Below are positions 50,332 through 57,801 of a stretch of 64,000 nucleotides of DNA, in pieces. This DNA comes from Streptacidiphilus carbonis (lineage in GTDB: Bacteria; Actinomycetota; Actinomycetes; Streptomycetales; Streptomycetaceae), in NCBI RefSeq assembly GCF_000787775.1, contig NZ_BBPM01000042.1:1-64000 (forward strand), given 5' to 3'. The stretch's first letter is position 1. Each line of letters opens with the position of its first letter. The translations under genes were made by a program, and so were the position numbers. A model generated the notes under the pieces. The model was not told the DNA's origin. It saw only the letters and a list, made by a program, of their open reading frames with translations, and did not search any database.

Positions 50332-51213
50332 ATGGTCGATTCCGGACACGATGAGATCGTCGGCCTCGGGTACGACAACCCGGACCGCCCCCGCGTGGGA
50401 CTCGAGGCGATGACCTTCGCGCAGCTCCGCGCCCGGACGAAGCCCCACGTCGCCGCATCGCCCATCCGTGCCGACTTCCACCAGCTCACCGTGGTCCGCT
50501 CCGGTCACGGCGTCGCCATGGTCGATTTCGTCGCCCACGGGTGCGGCCCCGGGACGGTCCTGCACGTACGCCCCGGCCAGGTGCAGCGCCTCCCCGCCCG
50601 CCCGGACGGACGCCTCGCCGACCTGGACGCCGTCGTCCTGCTGTTCACCGCGGACTTCCCGTCCTCACGCCTCGACCTCGTCTTCGGCCCGGCCGTACTG
50701 TCGGCGCCGCCCGCCGAACACGAGGGCCTCCAGCAGACCGCGGCACAACTCGAGACCGAATACCGCCTCCTGGACACCCGCGACGAGACCGCCGCTCGCC
50801 TCACGGTCGAGCTGCTCCGCCAGCTGTTGGCCGTCGCGCTCCTGCGCATCGCAAGGCTCCCGAGCCCACCCGGATCCACTCCGACTGAAGCCACCGACGT
50901 CTTCCGCGCCTTCCGACGCGAGGTCGAACGCTCCTTCACCGCCACCCGGGACGTCCAGGACTACGCCGCCCGACTCGGCTACGCCCCCAGAACCCTCACC
51001 CGCGCCTGCCTGGCCGCGACCGGCACAACCGCCAAGCAGTTCCTCGACACCCGGGTCACCCTGGAGGCCAAACGCCTACTCGTCCACACCGACCTGCCGG
51101 TCACCACCATCGCCCGCGCTGTCGGCTTCAGCGAACCCACCAACTTCGGCAAGTTCTTCGCCCGCGAGACGGGAACGACGCCCGGCGCCTTCCGCTCGCG
51201 CGAGCGGACATAG
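50332..51213 (+). CDS. AraC family regulator
   Basis: 293 aa from the ATG at 50332; GTG at 50314 is in frame and possible. The N-terminal cupin-like sensor (about 15-140) begins DRPRVGLEAMTFAQLRAR (part), as in the AraC-ligand 2 group. The C-terminal pair of helix-turn-helix motifs (about 195-290) includes DVQDYAARLGYAPRTLTRAC and TTIARAVGFSEPTNFGKFFARETG (both in part). It is divergent from the SnoaL-like gene, which suggests a regulator-target pair. Effector unknown. Confidence 0.87.
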   Translation: MVDSGHDEIVGLGYDNPDRPRVGLEAMTFAQLRARTKPHVAASPIRADFHQLTVVRSGHGVAMVDFVAHGCGPGTVLHVRPGQVQRLPARPDGRLADLDAVVLLFTADFPSSRLDLVFGPAVLSAPPAEHEGLQQTAAQLETEYRLLDTRDETAARLTVELLRQLLAVALLRIARLPSPPGSTPTEATDVFRAFRREVERSFTATRDVQDYAARLGYAPRTLTRACLAATGTTAKQFLDTRVTLEAKRLLVHTDLPVTTIARAVGFSEPTNFGKFFARETGTTPGAFRSRERT

Positions 51214-51313
51214 CCCCTGACCCCCGACGGACGGTCGCGCCCCGCAGGTCACGGGGATGTTCGGGCGTGCGAGAGTGTGGGCACCATCGCACCACCGTCA
51301 GGCTGGAGACCCC

Positions 51314-52261
51314 GTGCCAGAGGCCGTCATCATCGGAAGCGAACGCAGCGAGGTCGGGCTGCCGACCGGGCGGGAGGTGCTGGCCCGGGGCGGGTCGGCG
51401 CTGGACGCCGTCGAGGCGGCCATGCGCTGCTGCGAGGACAACCCCGCCGACCACTACGTGGGGACCGGCGGGCTGCCGAACGCCCGGGGCGAGGTGGAGC
51501 TCGACGCGTCGGTGATGCTGGGTTCCAGCCGCCGGTTCGGGTCCGTGGGGGCGCTGCGCGGGTACCCCAACCCGATCTCGGTGGCCCGGGCGGTGCTGGA
51601 GCGGCTGCCGCAGCACTGCATGCTGGTCGGCGAGGGTGCGGCGCTGTTCGCCGAGGAGAACGGGTTCGACACCGCGGAACTGCTCACCGAGGAGTCCCTG
51701 GCGCTCTGGCGCGAGCAACTGCAGGCCTCCGGCGAGTCCGTCGAGGGCGAGAACACCGCCGCGCTGGACGGCGACCAGCGCTACCGGCGTGCGGCGCTGG
51801 ACCTGGTCCGTCGGTTCGCACCGCACGACGGCCCCTGGGGCACCATCAACATCATCGCCCTGGACGCGTCCGGCGAGATGTGCGTGGGGGTCTCCACCTC
51901 CGGCTATCCGTTCAAGTACCCCGGCCGGGTGGGCGACACCGCCGTGCCCGGCGCGGGCAACTGGTGCGACCTGCGCGCAGGCGGAGCGGCCTGCACCGGG
52001 CGCGGCGAGCTGAGCATGCGCGGCGGCACCGCGCGCAGCATCGTCGACCTGCTCGCCGCCGGCAGCGACCCCGCCGAGGCCTGCCGGACGGCGCTGGCCG
52101 ACGCCGCGACGCTCCCCGACGACTTCCGCGCCGAGCTGCGCGCCCTGGCGCTCACCCCGGACGGCCGGCACGGCGGCGCGGCGGGCCAGCAGGGCAGCGT
52201 CTACGCCGTGATGACGGCGGACTCCCCCGAGCTGCAGACCCACCCCAGGATCGTGCTGTGA
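51314..52261 (+). CDS. Ntn-hydrolase asparaginase (glycosylasparaginase type)
   Basis: 315 aa. GTG with GGAG 6 nt upstream. The N-terminal strand and ALDAVEAAMRCCEDNPADHYVGTGGLPN (part) are family hallmarks. Autocleavage and nucleophile Thr is T177 in PWGTINIIALD, which would split the protein into alpha and beta chains. SGYPFKYPGRVGDTAVPGAG (part) is the substrate-binding loop. Members hydrolyse glycosylated or isoaspartyl asparagine derivatives. Its stop overlaps the start of the M55 peptidase gene by 4 bp, so the two act together, probably in turnover of modified or D-amino-acid peptides. Confidence 0.9.
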   Translation: MPEAVIIGSERSEVGLPTGREVLARGGSALDAVEAAMRCCEDNPADHYVGTGGLPNARGEVELDASVMLGSSRRFGSVGALRGYPNPISVARAVLERLPQHCMLVGEGAALFAEENGFDTAELLTEESLALWREQLQASGESVEGENTAALDGDQRYRRAALDLVRRFAPHDGPWGTINIIALDASGEMCVGVSTSGYPFKYPGRVGDTAVPGAGNWCDLRAGGAACTGRGELSMRGGTARSIVDLLAAGSDPAEACRTALADAATLPDDFRAELRALALTPDGRHGGAAGQQGSVYAVMTADSPELQTHPRIVL

Positions 52262-53097
52262 AGATCTTCATCTCGACGGACATGGAGGGCACTGCGGGGG
52301 TCGTCGACTGGGAGCAGTGCCGTCCCACCGGCGCGGACTACCCCTACTACCGCGACCTGCTCCAGGCCGAGACCAATGCCGCCATCGAGGGGGCGATCGA
52401 GGGCGCGGGACAGGACGACGAGATCACCTTCCTGGTCAACGACTCGCACGGGCGGATGGCCAACTTCCGCCCCGACGCCCTGTCCGGCCGGGCCCGCTAC
52501 CTCTCCGGCCGGCACAAGCCGCTCTACATGATGCAGGGGCTGGACGACTCCTTCGACGCCGTCTTCTTCGTCTCCTACCACGGGTCGATGTCCGCCTCCT
52601 CGACCCTCTCGCACACCTACAACCCGCTGGCCGTCAGCGAGGTACGGCTGAACGGCACGGTGGTCGGCGAGAGCGCCGTCAACGCGCTGGTGGCGCTCGG
52701 GCACGGGGTCCCGGTGGTGCTGATCACCGGCGACGACACCACCGCGGCCGAGATCGAGCCCTTCTGCCCCGGCATCCGGCCGGCCGTGGTGAAGACCTCG
52801 GTCTCCCGCTTCGCCGCGGACAGCCTGCACCCGCAGGACGCCCGCGAGGTGATCCGGGAAGCGGCCCGCCGGGCCGTGGCGGAGGTCGCCACGGCCGCCC
52901 CGCCGCGGATCGGGCTGCCCGCCACCCTCTCCGTGCGCTTCCGCAATGCAGACCTCGCCGAGATGGCGACCTGGATCACCGGCGTCGTCGCCGACAAGGA
53001 CGATCCGACGGTGGCCCATCTCACGGACGACGACCCGATCCGGCTCTACCGCACCTTTGTGACGGTCGTTCTGCTGACCCGGGGCATCGCCGAGTGA
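52258..53097 (+). CDS. dppA: M55 family zinc aminopeptidase (DppA type)
   Basis: 279 aa, the family length. The GTG start overlaps the preceding stop (GTGA). Metal-binding motifs are VKIFISTDMEGTAGV at the N terminus (Asp and Glu ligands), NDSHG and SYHGSM further on. DppA from Bacillus is a self-compartmentalising D-aminopeptidase that releases D-Ala from peptides. Coupled with the asparaginase, it suggests salvage of D-amino acids or isoaspartyl peptides, perhaps from peptidoglycan. No transporter gene is adjacent. Confidence 0.9.
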   Translation: MKIFISTDMEGTAGVVDWEQCRPTGADYPYYRDLLQAETNAAIEGAIEGAGQDDEITFLVNDSHGRMANFRPDALSGRARYLSGRHKPLYMMQGLDDSFDAVFFVSYHGSMSASSTLSHTYNPLAVSEVRLNGTVVGESAVNALVALGHGVPVVLITGDDTTAAEIEPFCPGIRPAVVKTSVSRFAADSLHPQDAREVIREAARRAVAEVATAAPPRIGLPATLSVRFRNADLAEMATWITGVVADKDDPTVAHLTDDDPIRLYRTFVTVVLLTRGIAE

Positions 53098-53136
53098 GGA
53101 GCCCCCGTCGCCCCGGCAGCCGTTGGAGCCGTCAGG

Positions 53137-54357
53137 TCACTCCGGCAGCGGGATGATCGCTGCCGGGGGCAGCACGGTGTGCCGCAGCGACGGGTCGACC
53201 GGGCTGTTGTAGGGCGGGTACTTGGGGCCGCCGGCCTCGCGGCGGTAGACCTCGGTGGAGATCTCCGGGGAGCTGTCGAAGTTGGGGATGACCTGGTCGC
53301 CGAAGAGCTCCAGCATCTCCAGGCCCTCCTCGTGCGAGAGGCCGCCGGTGACGCCGAACACCAGTTGGTCGCAGCCCACTTGCTGGTAGGCGGCCACCTG
53401 CTCGCAGACCTCGTCCGGGGTCCCGCAGAGCAGGTAGCCGCCGGCGATGAGCTCGTCCAGCAGGTCCTCCCCGCCCAGCGCGCCGAGGTGGATCGGCGGA
53501 TCCGGCCAGGTGATCTCGTCCAGCGACTTGGGCATGGTGTCGTGGTAGAGGTTGACCAGCGTCACCAGGTAGCCGAGCCCCGCGGACATGGCGATCTCCC
53601 GGGCCCGCCGGCGGTCGCTCAGGCAGATCACACCGTTGGTCATCATGACGTTGTTGTTCTGGTAGTCGCCGAGGACCTCGTTGGGGCTCTCCGCAGCCTC
53701 CTTGTAGGCCTCGATCCGACCCTTGAGGTTGTAGATGGGCTCGAAGTTGAAGGCGATGGCGCCGATGCCCAGGGATCCGGCCTTCCCGAAGGAACCCGGG
53801 TTGCCGCAGGCCATCCAGATCGGCGGGTGCGAGTGGCCGTAGGGCTTGGGCAGGATGTTGTGCGGGGTGGGCACGGTGAAGTGCTCACCGTGGAAGGAGT
53901 AGTCGTACTGCTCCCACATCCGGACCACCTCGCGGGAGACCTCGTCCCACTCGGCCCGGGTCGAGTCGGTGTCCATGATGCCGAAGGTGGCCAGCTCGTG
54001 GCTGCCCGCGCCGCGACCCGTACCCCACTCGAAGCGGCCCTCGGTGATGTGGTCCAGCATCGCCGCGCGCTCGGCGTAGCGGGCCGGGTGCTCCTTGCGC
54101 GGCGAGAGGCTGTTGATGCCCGTGCCCAGGTGGACGCGCTCGGTCCTGGCGGCGACGTAGCCCATCGCCACCTCGGGGGCCGACATGTGGCTGTACTCGG
54201 TGAGGGTGTGGTGCTCGCCGAACCACACGTACTTCCAGTTGTGCTTGTCCGCCTTGACGGCCAGGTCCAACTCCCGCTTGAGGGCGAGGTGCTCGGACGC
54301 ACGGTCGTGCGCGGCCGGGCCGGGCACGAATCCATTCAGGAAGATGCCGAACTCCAT
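53137..54357 (-). CDS. Luciferase-like (LLM class) flavin monooxygenase
   Basis: 406 aa. ATG with AGGAGG 6 nt upstream. The N-terminal strand EFGIFLNGFVPG, the FMN phosphate-binding region RFEWGTGRGAGSHEL and PPIWMACGNPGSFGKAG (part) are typical of the bacterial luciferase fold. It uses FMNH2 and oxygen to oxidise a small molecule, with an F420-dependent relative as the alternative cofactor choice. It follows the ATP-grasp gene on the same strand (113-nt gap) and may belong to the same small pathway. Substrate unknown. Confidence 0.87.
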   Translation of the reverse strand: MEFGIFLNGFVPGPAAHDRASEHLALKRELDLAVKADKHNWKYVWFGEHHTLTEYSHMSAPEVAMGYVAARTERVHLGTGINSLSPRKEHPARYAERAAMLDHITEGRFEWGTGRGAGSHELATFGIMDTDSTRAEWDEVSREVVRMWEQYDYSFHGEHFTVPTPHNILPKPYGHSHPPIWMACGNPGSFGKAGSLGIGAIAFNFEPIYNLKGRIEAYKEAAESPNEVLGDYQNNNVMMTNGVICLSDRRRAREIAMSAGLGYLVTLVNLYHDTMPKSLDEITWPDPPIHLGALGGEDLLDELIAGGYLLCGTPDEVCEQVAAYQQVGCDQLVFGVTGGLSHEEGLEMLELFGDQVIPNFDSSPEISTEVYRREAGGPKYPPYNSPVDPSLRHTVLPPAAIIPLPE

Positions 54358-54470
54358 CAGGGGCCTCCTGTGCGGTCAGGTCCTGCGGCGGGGCGGCGGA
54401 GCCCGCGATCTGACGCTCCGTCAGTTCTCTCCCGGCATAGCTATCACACCCCACCAGCTGCCACAAGGCA

Positions 54471-55364
54471 TCAGGCGGAGATCGGTCCGGCCGGCGGGGC
54501 GGCCAGGAAGCGGTGCAGCGACTCCGTCAGGGCGGTGACGAAGGCGTCGGCGGTCGTGGCGTCGACCCGGTCCAGGGAGAGGTACGGGTTGAGGTCCTCC
54601 AGTTCGACCAGCAGGAGTTCGCCCTGCCGGGTGCGGCAGGCGTCCACCCGCTGGATCCCGTGGTCCAGGGTGTTCCAGGAGATGAAGCGACGGGCGAAGG
54701 CCAGGTCGGCGGCGCTGGGCCGGTAGGGCTCCAGGAGCCAGCGGCGGTCGGGGTCGGGGGCGTTGAGGGCGTATTGGAAGGCGTCGTCGATGAAGTAGAA
54801 CGACACTTCGTAGGCGAAGTCGATCCACGGCTGGACCAGGAGGCCGCCGTACGGTGACTCGTCCATGCCCTCCATGCCCTCCATGCCCTCCATACCGCCC
54901 AGTTCGGCCAGTTCGGCCCGTGGGACGAAGCGCAGGCCGACGGAGTCCGCGCCGGCCTTCGGCTTGACGGCGTACTGCTCGGCCTCGGGCAGTCGCGCCA
55001 GGTGCTCCCGCCGGTCCACGGTGGGGATGACCGGGTATCCGGCCGCCGTCAGGTCGAGCAGGTACTGCTTGCCCGCCATGTCCCCGCGTCCGGTCAGCGG
55101 GTTGTAGACCCGGGTGCCCCGCAGCCGCACCTGGCGGCGGAAGGCCTGGTAGGCCTCGTGGTAGTGCAGCACCGGGCCGCTGTTGCGGACCACCACCGCG
55201 TCGAAGCCGTCCATCAGCGCGGTGGCGTCCAGGGGGTGGCACAGGGCCGTGTCGAAATCGCCCCTGAGCCGCGACGAGAGGGCTATGTCCTCGTCGGAGT
55301 AGCGACGTCCCCGGGCCTGGTAGCCGAGGTCGGTGACGAGCAGAACGCTGGGGCGGGCGGACAC
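54471..55364 (-). CDS. ATP-grasp family ligase of unknown substrate
   Basis: 297 aa. GTG at 55364 with AGGGAG 7 nt upstream; the longer frame reads through a neighbouring small gene. The N-terminal Rossmann-like region (SVLLVTDLGYQARGRRY) is followed by the ATP-grasp core: GDMAGKQYLLDL, QYAVKPKAGADSVGLRFV (a P-loop-like lysine segment), GGLLVQPWIDFAYEVSFYFID and the metal-binding LLLVELEDLNPYLSLD (parts). ATP-grasp ligases join a carboxylate to an amine or thiol. A 9-bp repeat adds the segment GMEGMEGMEGM in a surface loop. It sits directly downstream of a small acidic gene. Confidence 0.78.
   Translation of the reverse strand: MSARPSVLLVTDLGYQARGRRYSDEDIALSSRLRGDFDTALCHPLDATALMDGFDAVVVRNSGPVLHYHEAYQAFRRQVRLRGTRVYNPLTGRGDMAGKQYLLDLTAAGYPVIPTVDRREHLARLPEAEQYAVKPKAGADSVGLRFVPRAELAELGGMEGMEGMEGMDESPYGGLLVQPWIDFAYEVSFYFIDDAFQYALNAPDPDRRWLLEPYRPSAADLAFARRFISWNTLDHGIQRVDACRTRQGELLLVELEDLNPYLSLDRVDATTADAFVTALTESLHRFLAAPPAGPISA
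54862..54897 (-). repeat. 9-bp in-frame repeat in the ATP-grasp gene
   Basis: Three exact 9-bp units and one variant (54862-54870, 54871-54879, 54880-54888, 54889-54897) encode Glu-Gly-Met repeats in a loop between ATP-grasp subdomains. Confidence 0.85.
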
Positions 55365-55395
55365 ATGCGGCTCCCTGGGTCGGTGGCGCCCCAAC

Positions 55396-55644
55396 CTACT
55401 GGGGCGGCCGGAGCCCCCTGCCCGGGGAGCGGCCCTGCGGCGGGATCTCAGGGCTGTCGAGGTCCGGAAAGCGCAGCTTGCCCCACCAGCGCAGCAGCGT
55501 CTCCAGCGGGTGCTCGTCCGCCAGGGGCGAGTCGTCCTCATACCCGTCCTCCGACCCGTCCTCCGCCCTGGGGTTCGACCAGGCGTCGGCCTGCGCGATG
55601 AGGCGGTGCAGCGCCAGGTCGTCTTCTTGGTCACTGAATGTCAT
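55396..55644 (-). CDS. Small acidic protein upstream of the ATP-grasp gene
   Basis: 82 aa, start ATG at 55644, stop 31 nt before the ATP-grasp start. The N-terminal helix LALHRLIAQADAW is followed by a very acidic middle (EDGSEDGYEDDSP), then LETLLRWWGKLRFPDLD and a Pro/Arg/Gly tail. No signal peptide. It matches no family I recognise. Position before an ATP-grasp ligase and richness in Asp/Glu make a ligase substrate or RiPP-like precursor conceivable, but the tail is unlike known graspetide cores; a small partner protein is equally possible. Confidence 0.6.
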   Translation of the reverse strand: MTFSDQEDDLALHRLIAQADAWSNPRAEDGSEDGYEDDSPLADEHPLETLLRWWGKLRFPDLDSPEIPPQGRSPGRGLRPPQ

Positions 55645-56160
55645 GGCACCCTGTTTCCCTCACCTCCCTGAATCAACGTCATCAAACGGTCACAAATCCG
55701 GGCACCTCGTCACCCCTGGCGAAAACATCCGCGACACGCCCAGCGGCCCGTGCTCTTTCGGGCCAACGCCGCGCCGCCCGCGCACGGCAGGATCCGGCGG
55801 TGGCTCCGGGGCGTACGACCGGCGGCCCCGAGCAGCCGGTTCCACTCGAACAGACCTGGGCGGCAGGTCCGGCAAACGAGTGGAGCAGGTGTCGGGACGT
55901 GGATGTACTTGCTGCTCAGCGGCTGATACCAAAAACGGGCAAAGAATCTTTTCCGCCGCGGAGGCATAACACCGCCATGACGGCCGCCACCGTCACCCAC
56001 TGTGACCGCCGACCCGTCCGCACCGGGCCCCGGCACCCGCCGTGGCGCTCGACAACCCTGAAGAGCCCACCCCGTCGTGGCAATACTGGCGGCGATCGAC
56101 AAGCCCCCGTCATCCAGGCGGGGCGGTCCGCCGGACGCTCAGTCTCGCCGCCGGTCGGAC
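55645..56160. other. Long leader/intergenic region upstream of the riboswitch
   Basis: About 515 nt between the small acidic gene and the riboswitch. A relatively A/T-richer patch at 55927-55960 (including ACCAAAAACGGGCAAAG) may hold promoter elements. The open frames through this stretch have no codon bias I trust and I do not call a gene. Confidence 0.4.
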
Positions 56161-56164
56161 GTCA

Positions 56165-56312
56165 GCTGCTCACCCACCCACCGGCGAGAGCGGGAGACCC
56201 GAGCACGGCGGGACGGCCCGGACAGACCAGGACCGTTCCTTGGGGTGAAGCCACCGCGGTGGCCGGGCAGCCTTTGGAGCCCGAACCCGACAGGACACCT
56301 TCCGCAGGCGGT
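56165..56312 (+). ncRNA. c-di-AMP (ydaO/yuaA type) riboswitch
   Basis: Conserved blocks occur in order: GAGAGCGGGAGACCCGAG (56185-56202), TGGGGTGAAGCC (56241-56252), GGGCAGCC (56265-56272), CCGAACCCGACAGG (56281-56294) and ACACCTTCCGCAGGCG (56295-56310). This is the ydaO-yuaA class, which in actinobacteria controls cell-wall hydrolases such as Rpf and NlpC/P60 proteins. Its 3' end is 4-5 nt before the GGAGG ribosome binding site of the NlpC/P60 gene, so ligand could act on translation as well as transcription. The outer limits are approximate. Confidence 0.85.
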
Positions 56313-56327
56313 TCCGGAGGAACCCGC

Positions 56328-56801
56328 GTGACCGAGTCCGCCAGTACCAACGCGCGCCCGCACCAGTGGCGCATCCGAGTCGGCGTCGTCACCGTCGCAA
56401 CCCTGACCGTCCTCACCGGCGCCGGCCTGGCGCCGCCCGACGCCCAGGCCACGACCCTGCAGGCCAGGGCCCTGAGTGTGGCCGCGTCCAAGCAGGGCGA
56501 CCCCTACCGCTACGGAGCGTCCGGCCCGGACAGCTTCGACTGCTCAGGCCTGACCTTCTTCGCCTACCGCCAGGCCGGCGCCCGTCTCCCGCGCACCGCC
56601 CAGGCCCAGTACGACAGCGCCCACCACCTCTCCAGCGGCGAGCGTCGACCCGGTGACCTGGTCTTCTTCCACTCCGGCGGAAACGTCTACCACGTCGCGA
56701 TCTACGCCGGCAGCGACATGGTGTGGCATGCCCCGCACCCGGGCGCCAGGGTGCGCAAGGAGCACATCTGGACCAGCGACGTCTGGTACGGCCGCCCCTG
56801 A
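56328..56801 (+). CDS. Secreted NlpC/P60 cell-wall peptidase
   Basis: 157 aa. GTG at 56328 with GGAGG about 8 nt upstream. A signal peptide (about 1-39) is followed directly by the NlpC/P60 domain: nucleophile C72 in DSFDCSGLTFFAYRQAG, RRPGDLVFFHS, H122 in VYHVAIYAG, and a third polar residue in VWHAPHPGA. Such enzymes cut the D-Glu to diaminopimelate bond in peptide stems of peptidoglycan. It lacks the coiled-coil region of RipA-type proteins. The upstream c-di-AMP riboswitch links it to osmotic and cell-wall control. Confidence 0.92.
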   Translation: MTESASTNARPHQWRIRVGVVTVATLTVLTGAGLAPPDAQATTLQARALSVAASKQGDPYRYGASGPDSFDCSGLTFFAYRQAGARLPRTAQAQYDSAHHLSSGERRPGDLVFFHSGGNVYHVAIYAGSDMVWHAPHPGARVRKEHIWTSDVWYGRP

Positions 56802-56980
56802 GTCGCGCACTCAGCGCCCTCAGCACCGCGTCGGCCGGGAGCAGCGCCCCGAACCCGGCCCGTCCCGTCGGGGGTGGGCCTGCACGGTGCGGAACGGCGA
56901 CCGCGGCCATGGTCGCGGTCGCCATGCCCCGGGATCCAACTGTGGGTTCCGGTCACATGTGCCGCCGGTCGCCGCGTTCC

Positions 56981-56986
56981 TACGGT
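56981..56986 (+). promoter_or_regulatory. -10 element TACGGT of the dehydrogenase gene
   Basis: TACGGT lies 7 nt before the ATG at 56994 with no Shine-Dalgarno, consistent with a leaderless transcript. Confidence 0.5.
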
Positions 56987-56993
56987 GTGCGTC

Positions 56994-57752
56994 ATGGACA
57001 GCATCCAGAACTCCCTGGCCGGGCGCAGGGCCATGGTCACCGGCGCGGCCGGCGGCATCGGGCGGGCCTGCGCGCGGTCACTGGCGGCCGCGGGCGCCGA
57101 GGTCTACGTGGTGGACCGGGCCCCGGAGGCCGCCAAGCGGGTGGCCGAGCAGATCGGCGGCACCGCACTGGTCGTGGACCTGGCCGACGCCGACGCCGTC
57201 GACGGCCTGCCCGACGACGTGGACATCCTGGTCAACAACGCCGGTCTGCAGCACATCGCACCGGTGCACGACTTCCCGCCGGAGCGGTTCGCGCTGATCC
57301 AGCGGGTCATGGTCGAGGCCCCGTTCCGGATCATCCGCCGCGTGCTGCCGCACATGTACGAGCAGGGCTGGGGACGCATCGTCAACATCTCCTCGGTGCA
57401 CGGGTTGCGGGCCAGTCCGTTCAAGGTCGCCTATGTCACCGCGAAGCACGGCCTGGAGGGGCTCAGCAAGGTCGTCGCCCTGGAGGCCGCCCCGTACGGG
57501 GTGACCAGCAACTGCGTGTGCCCCGGCTATGTCCGCACGCCGCTGGTGGAGGAGCAGATCGCCACCCAGGCGCTGGCCCACGGCATCCCGCACGCCGACG
57601 TGGTGGAGCAGGTGCTGCTGGAACGCAGCGCCATCAAGCGCCTGATCGAGCCGTCGGAGGTCGCCGAGGCGGTGCTGTGGCTCTGCTCCCCGCACACCGG
57701 CTACCTCACCGGCGCCTCGCTGCCGCTGGACGGCGGCTGGACCGCGCACTAG
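56994..57752 (+). CDS. Short-chain dehydrogenase, 3-hydroxybutyrate dehydrogenase type
   Basis: 252 aa. The NAD-binding TGAAGGIG motif (about 17-24), the NNAG motif in LVNNAGLQH, the catalytic Ser in NISSVHG, Tyr and Lys in YVTAKHG, and the C-terminal GGWTAH. LQHIAPVHDFPPERF and SSVHGLRASPFK are distinctive of 3-hydroxybutyrate dehydrogenases. It would interconvert 3-hydroxybutyrate and acetoacetate with NAD. The next gene, 49 nt away, encodes an MHS-type transporter, so the two may form an uptake and oxidation unit. Confidence 0.85.
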   Translation: MDSIQNSLAGRRAMVTGAAGGIGRACARSLAAAGAEVYVVDRAPEAAKRVAEQIGGTALVVDLADADAVDGLPDDVDILVNNAGLQHIAPVHDFPPERFALIQRVMVEAPFRIIRRVLPHMYEQGWGRIVNISSVHGLRASPFKVAYVTAKHGLEGLSKVVALEAAPYGVTSNCVCPGYVRTPLVEEQIATQALAHGIPHADVVEQVLLERSAIKRLIEPSEVAEAVLWLCSPHTGYLTGASLPLDGGWTAH

Positions 57753-57801
57753 CCCGTTCCCGCCGCTCCCTGACTCATCCTCAACTCAGAAGCAGGTTCC
57801 C

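Noticed and set aside
49800-55644. A polyketide or non-ribosomal peptide gene cluster
   Set aside because: No synthase, carrier or adenylation domain occurs; the SnoaL-like, ATP-grasp and flavin enzymes alone do not define such a cluster.
55638-56327. N-terminal extension of the NlpC/P60 protein by 230 residues
   Set aside because: The stretch contains the conserved riboswitch blocks and the GGAGG site just before GTG 56328, which is followed at once by a signal peptide.
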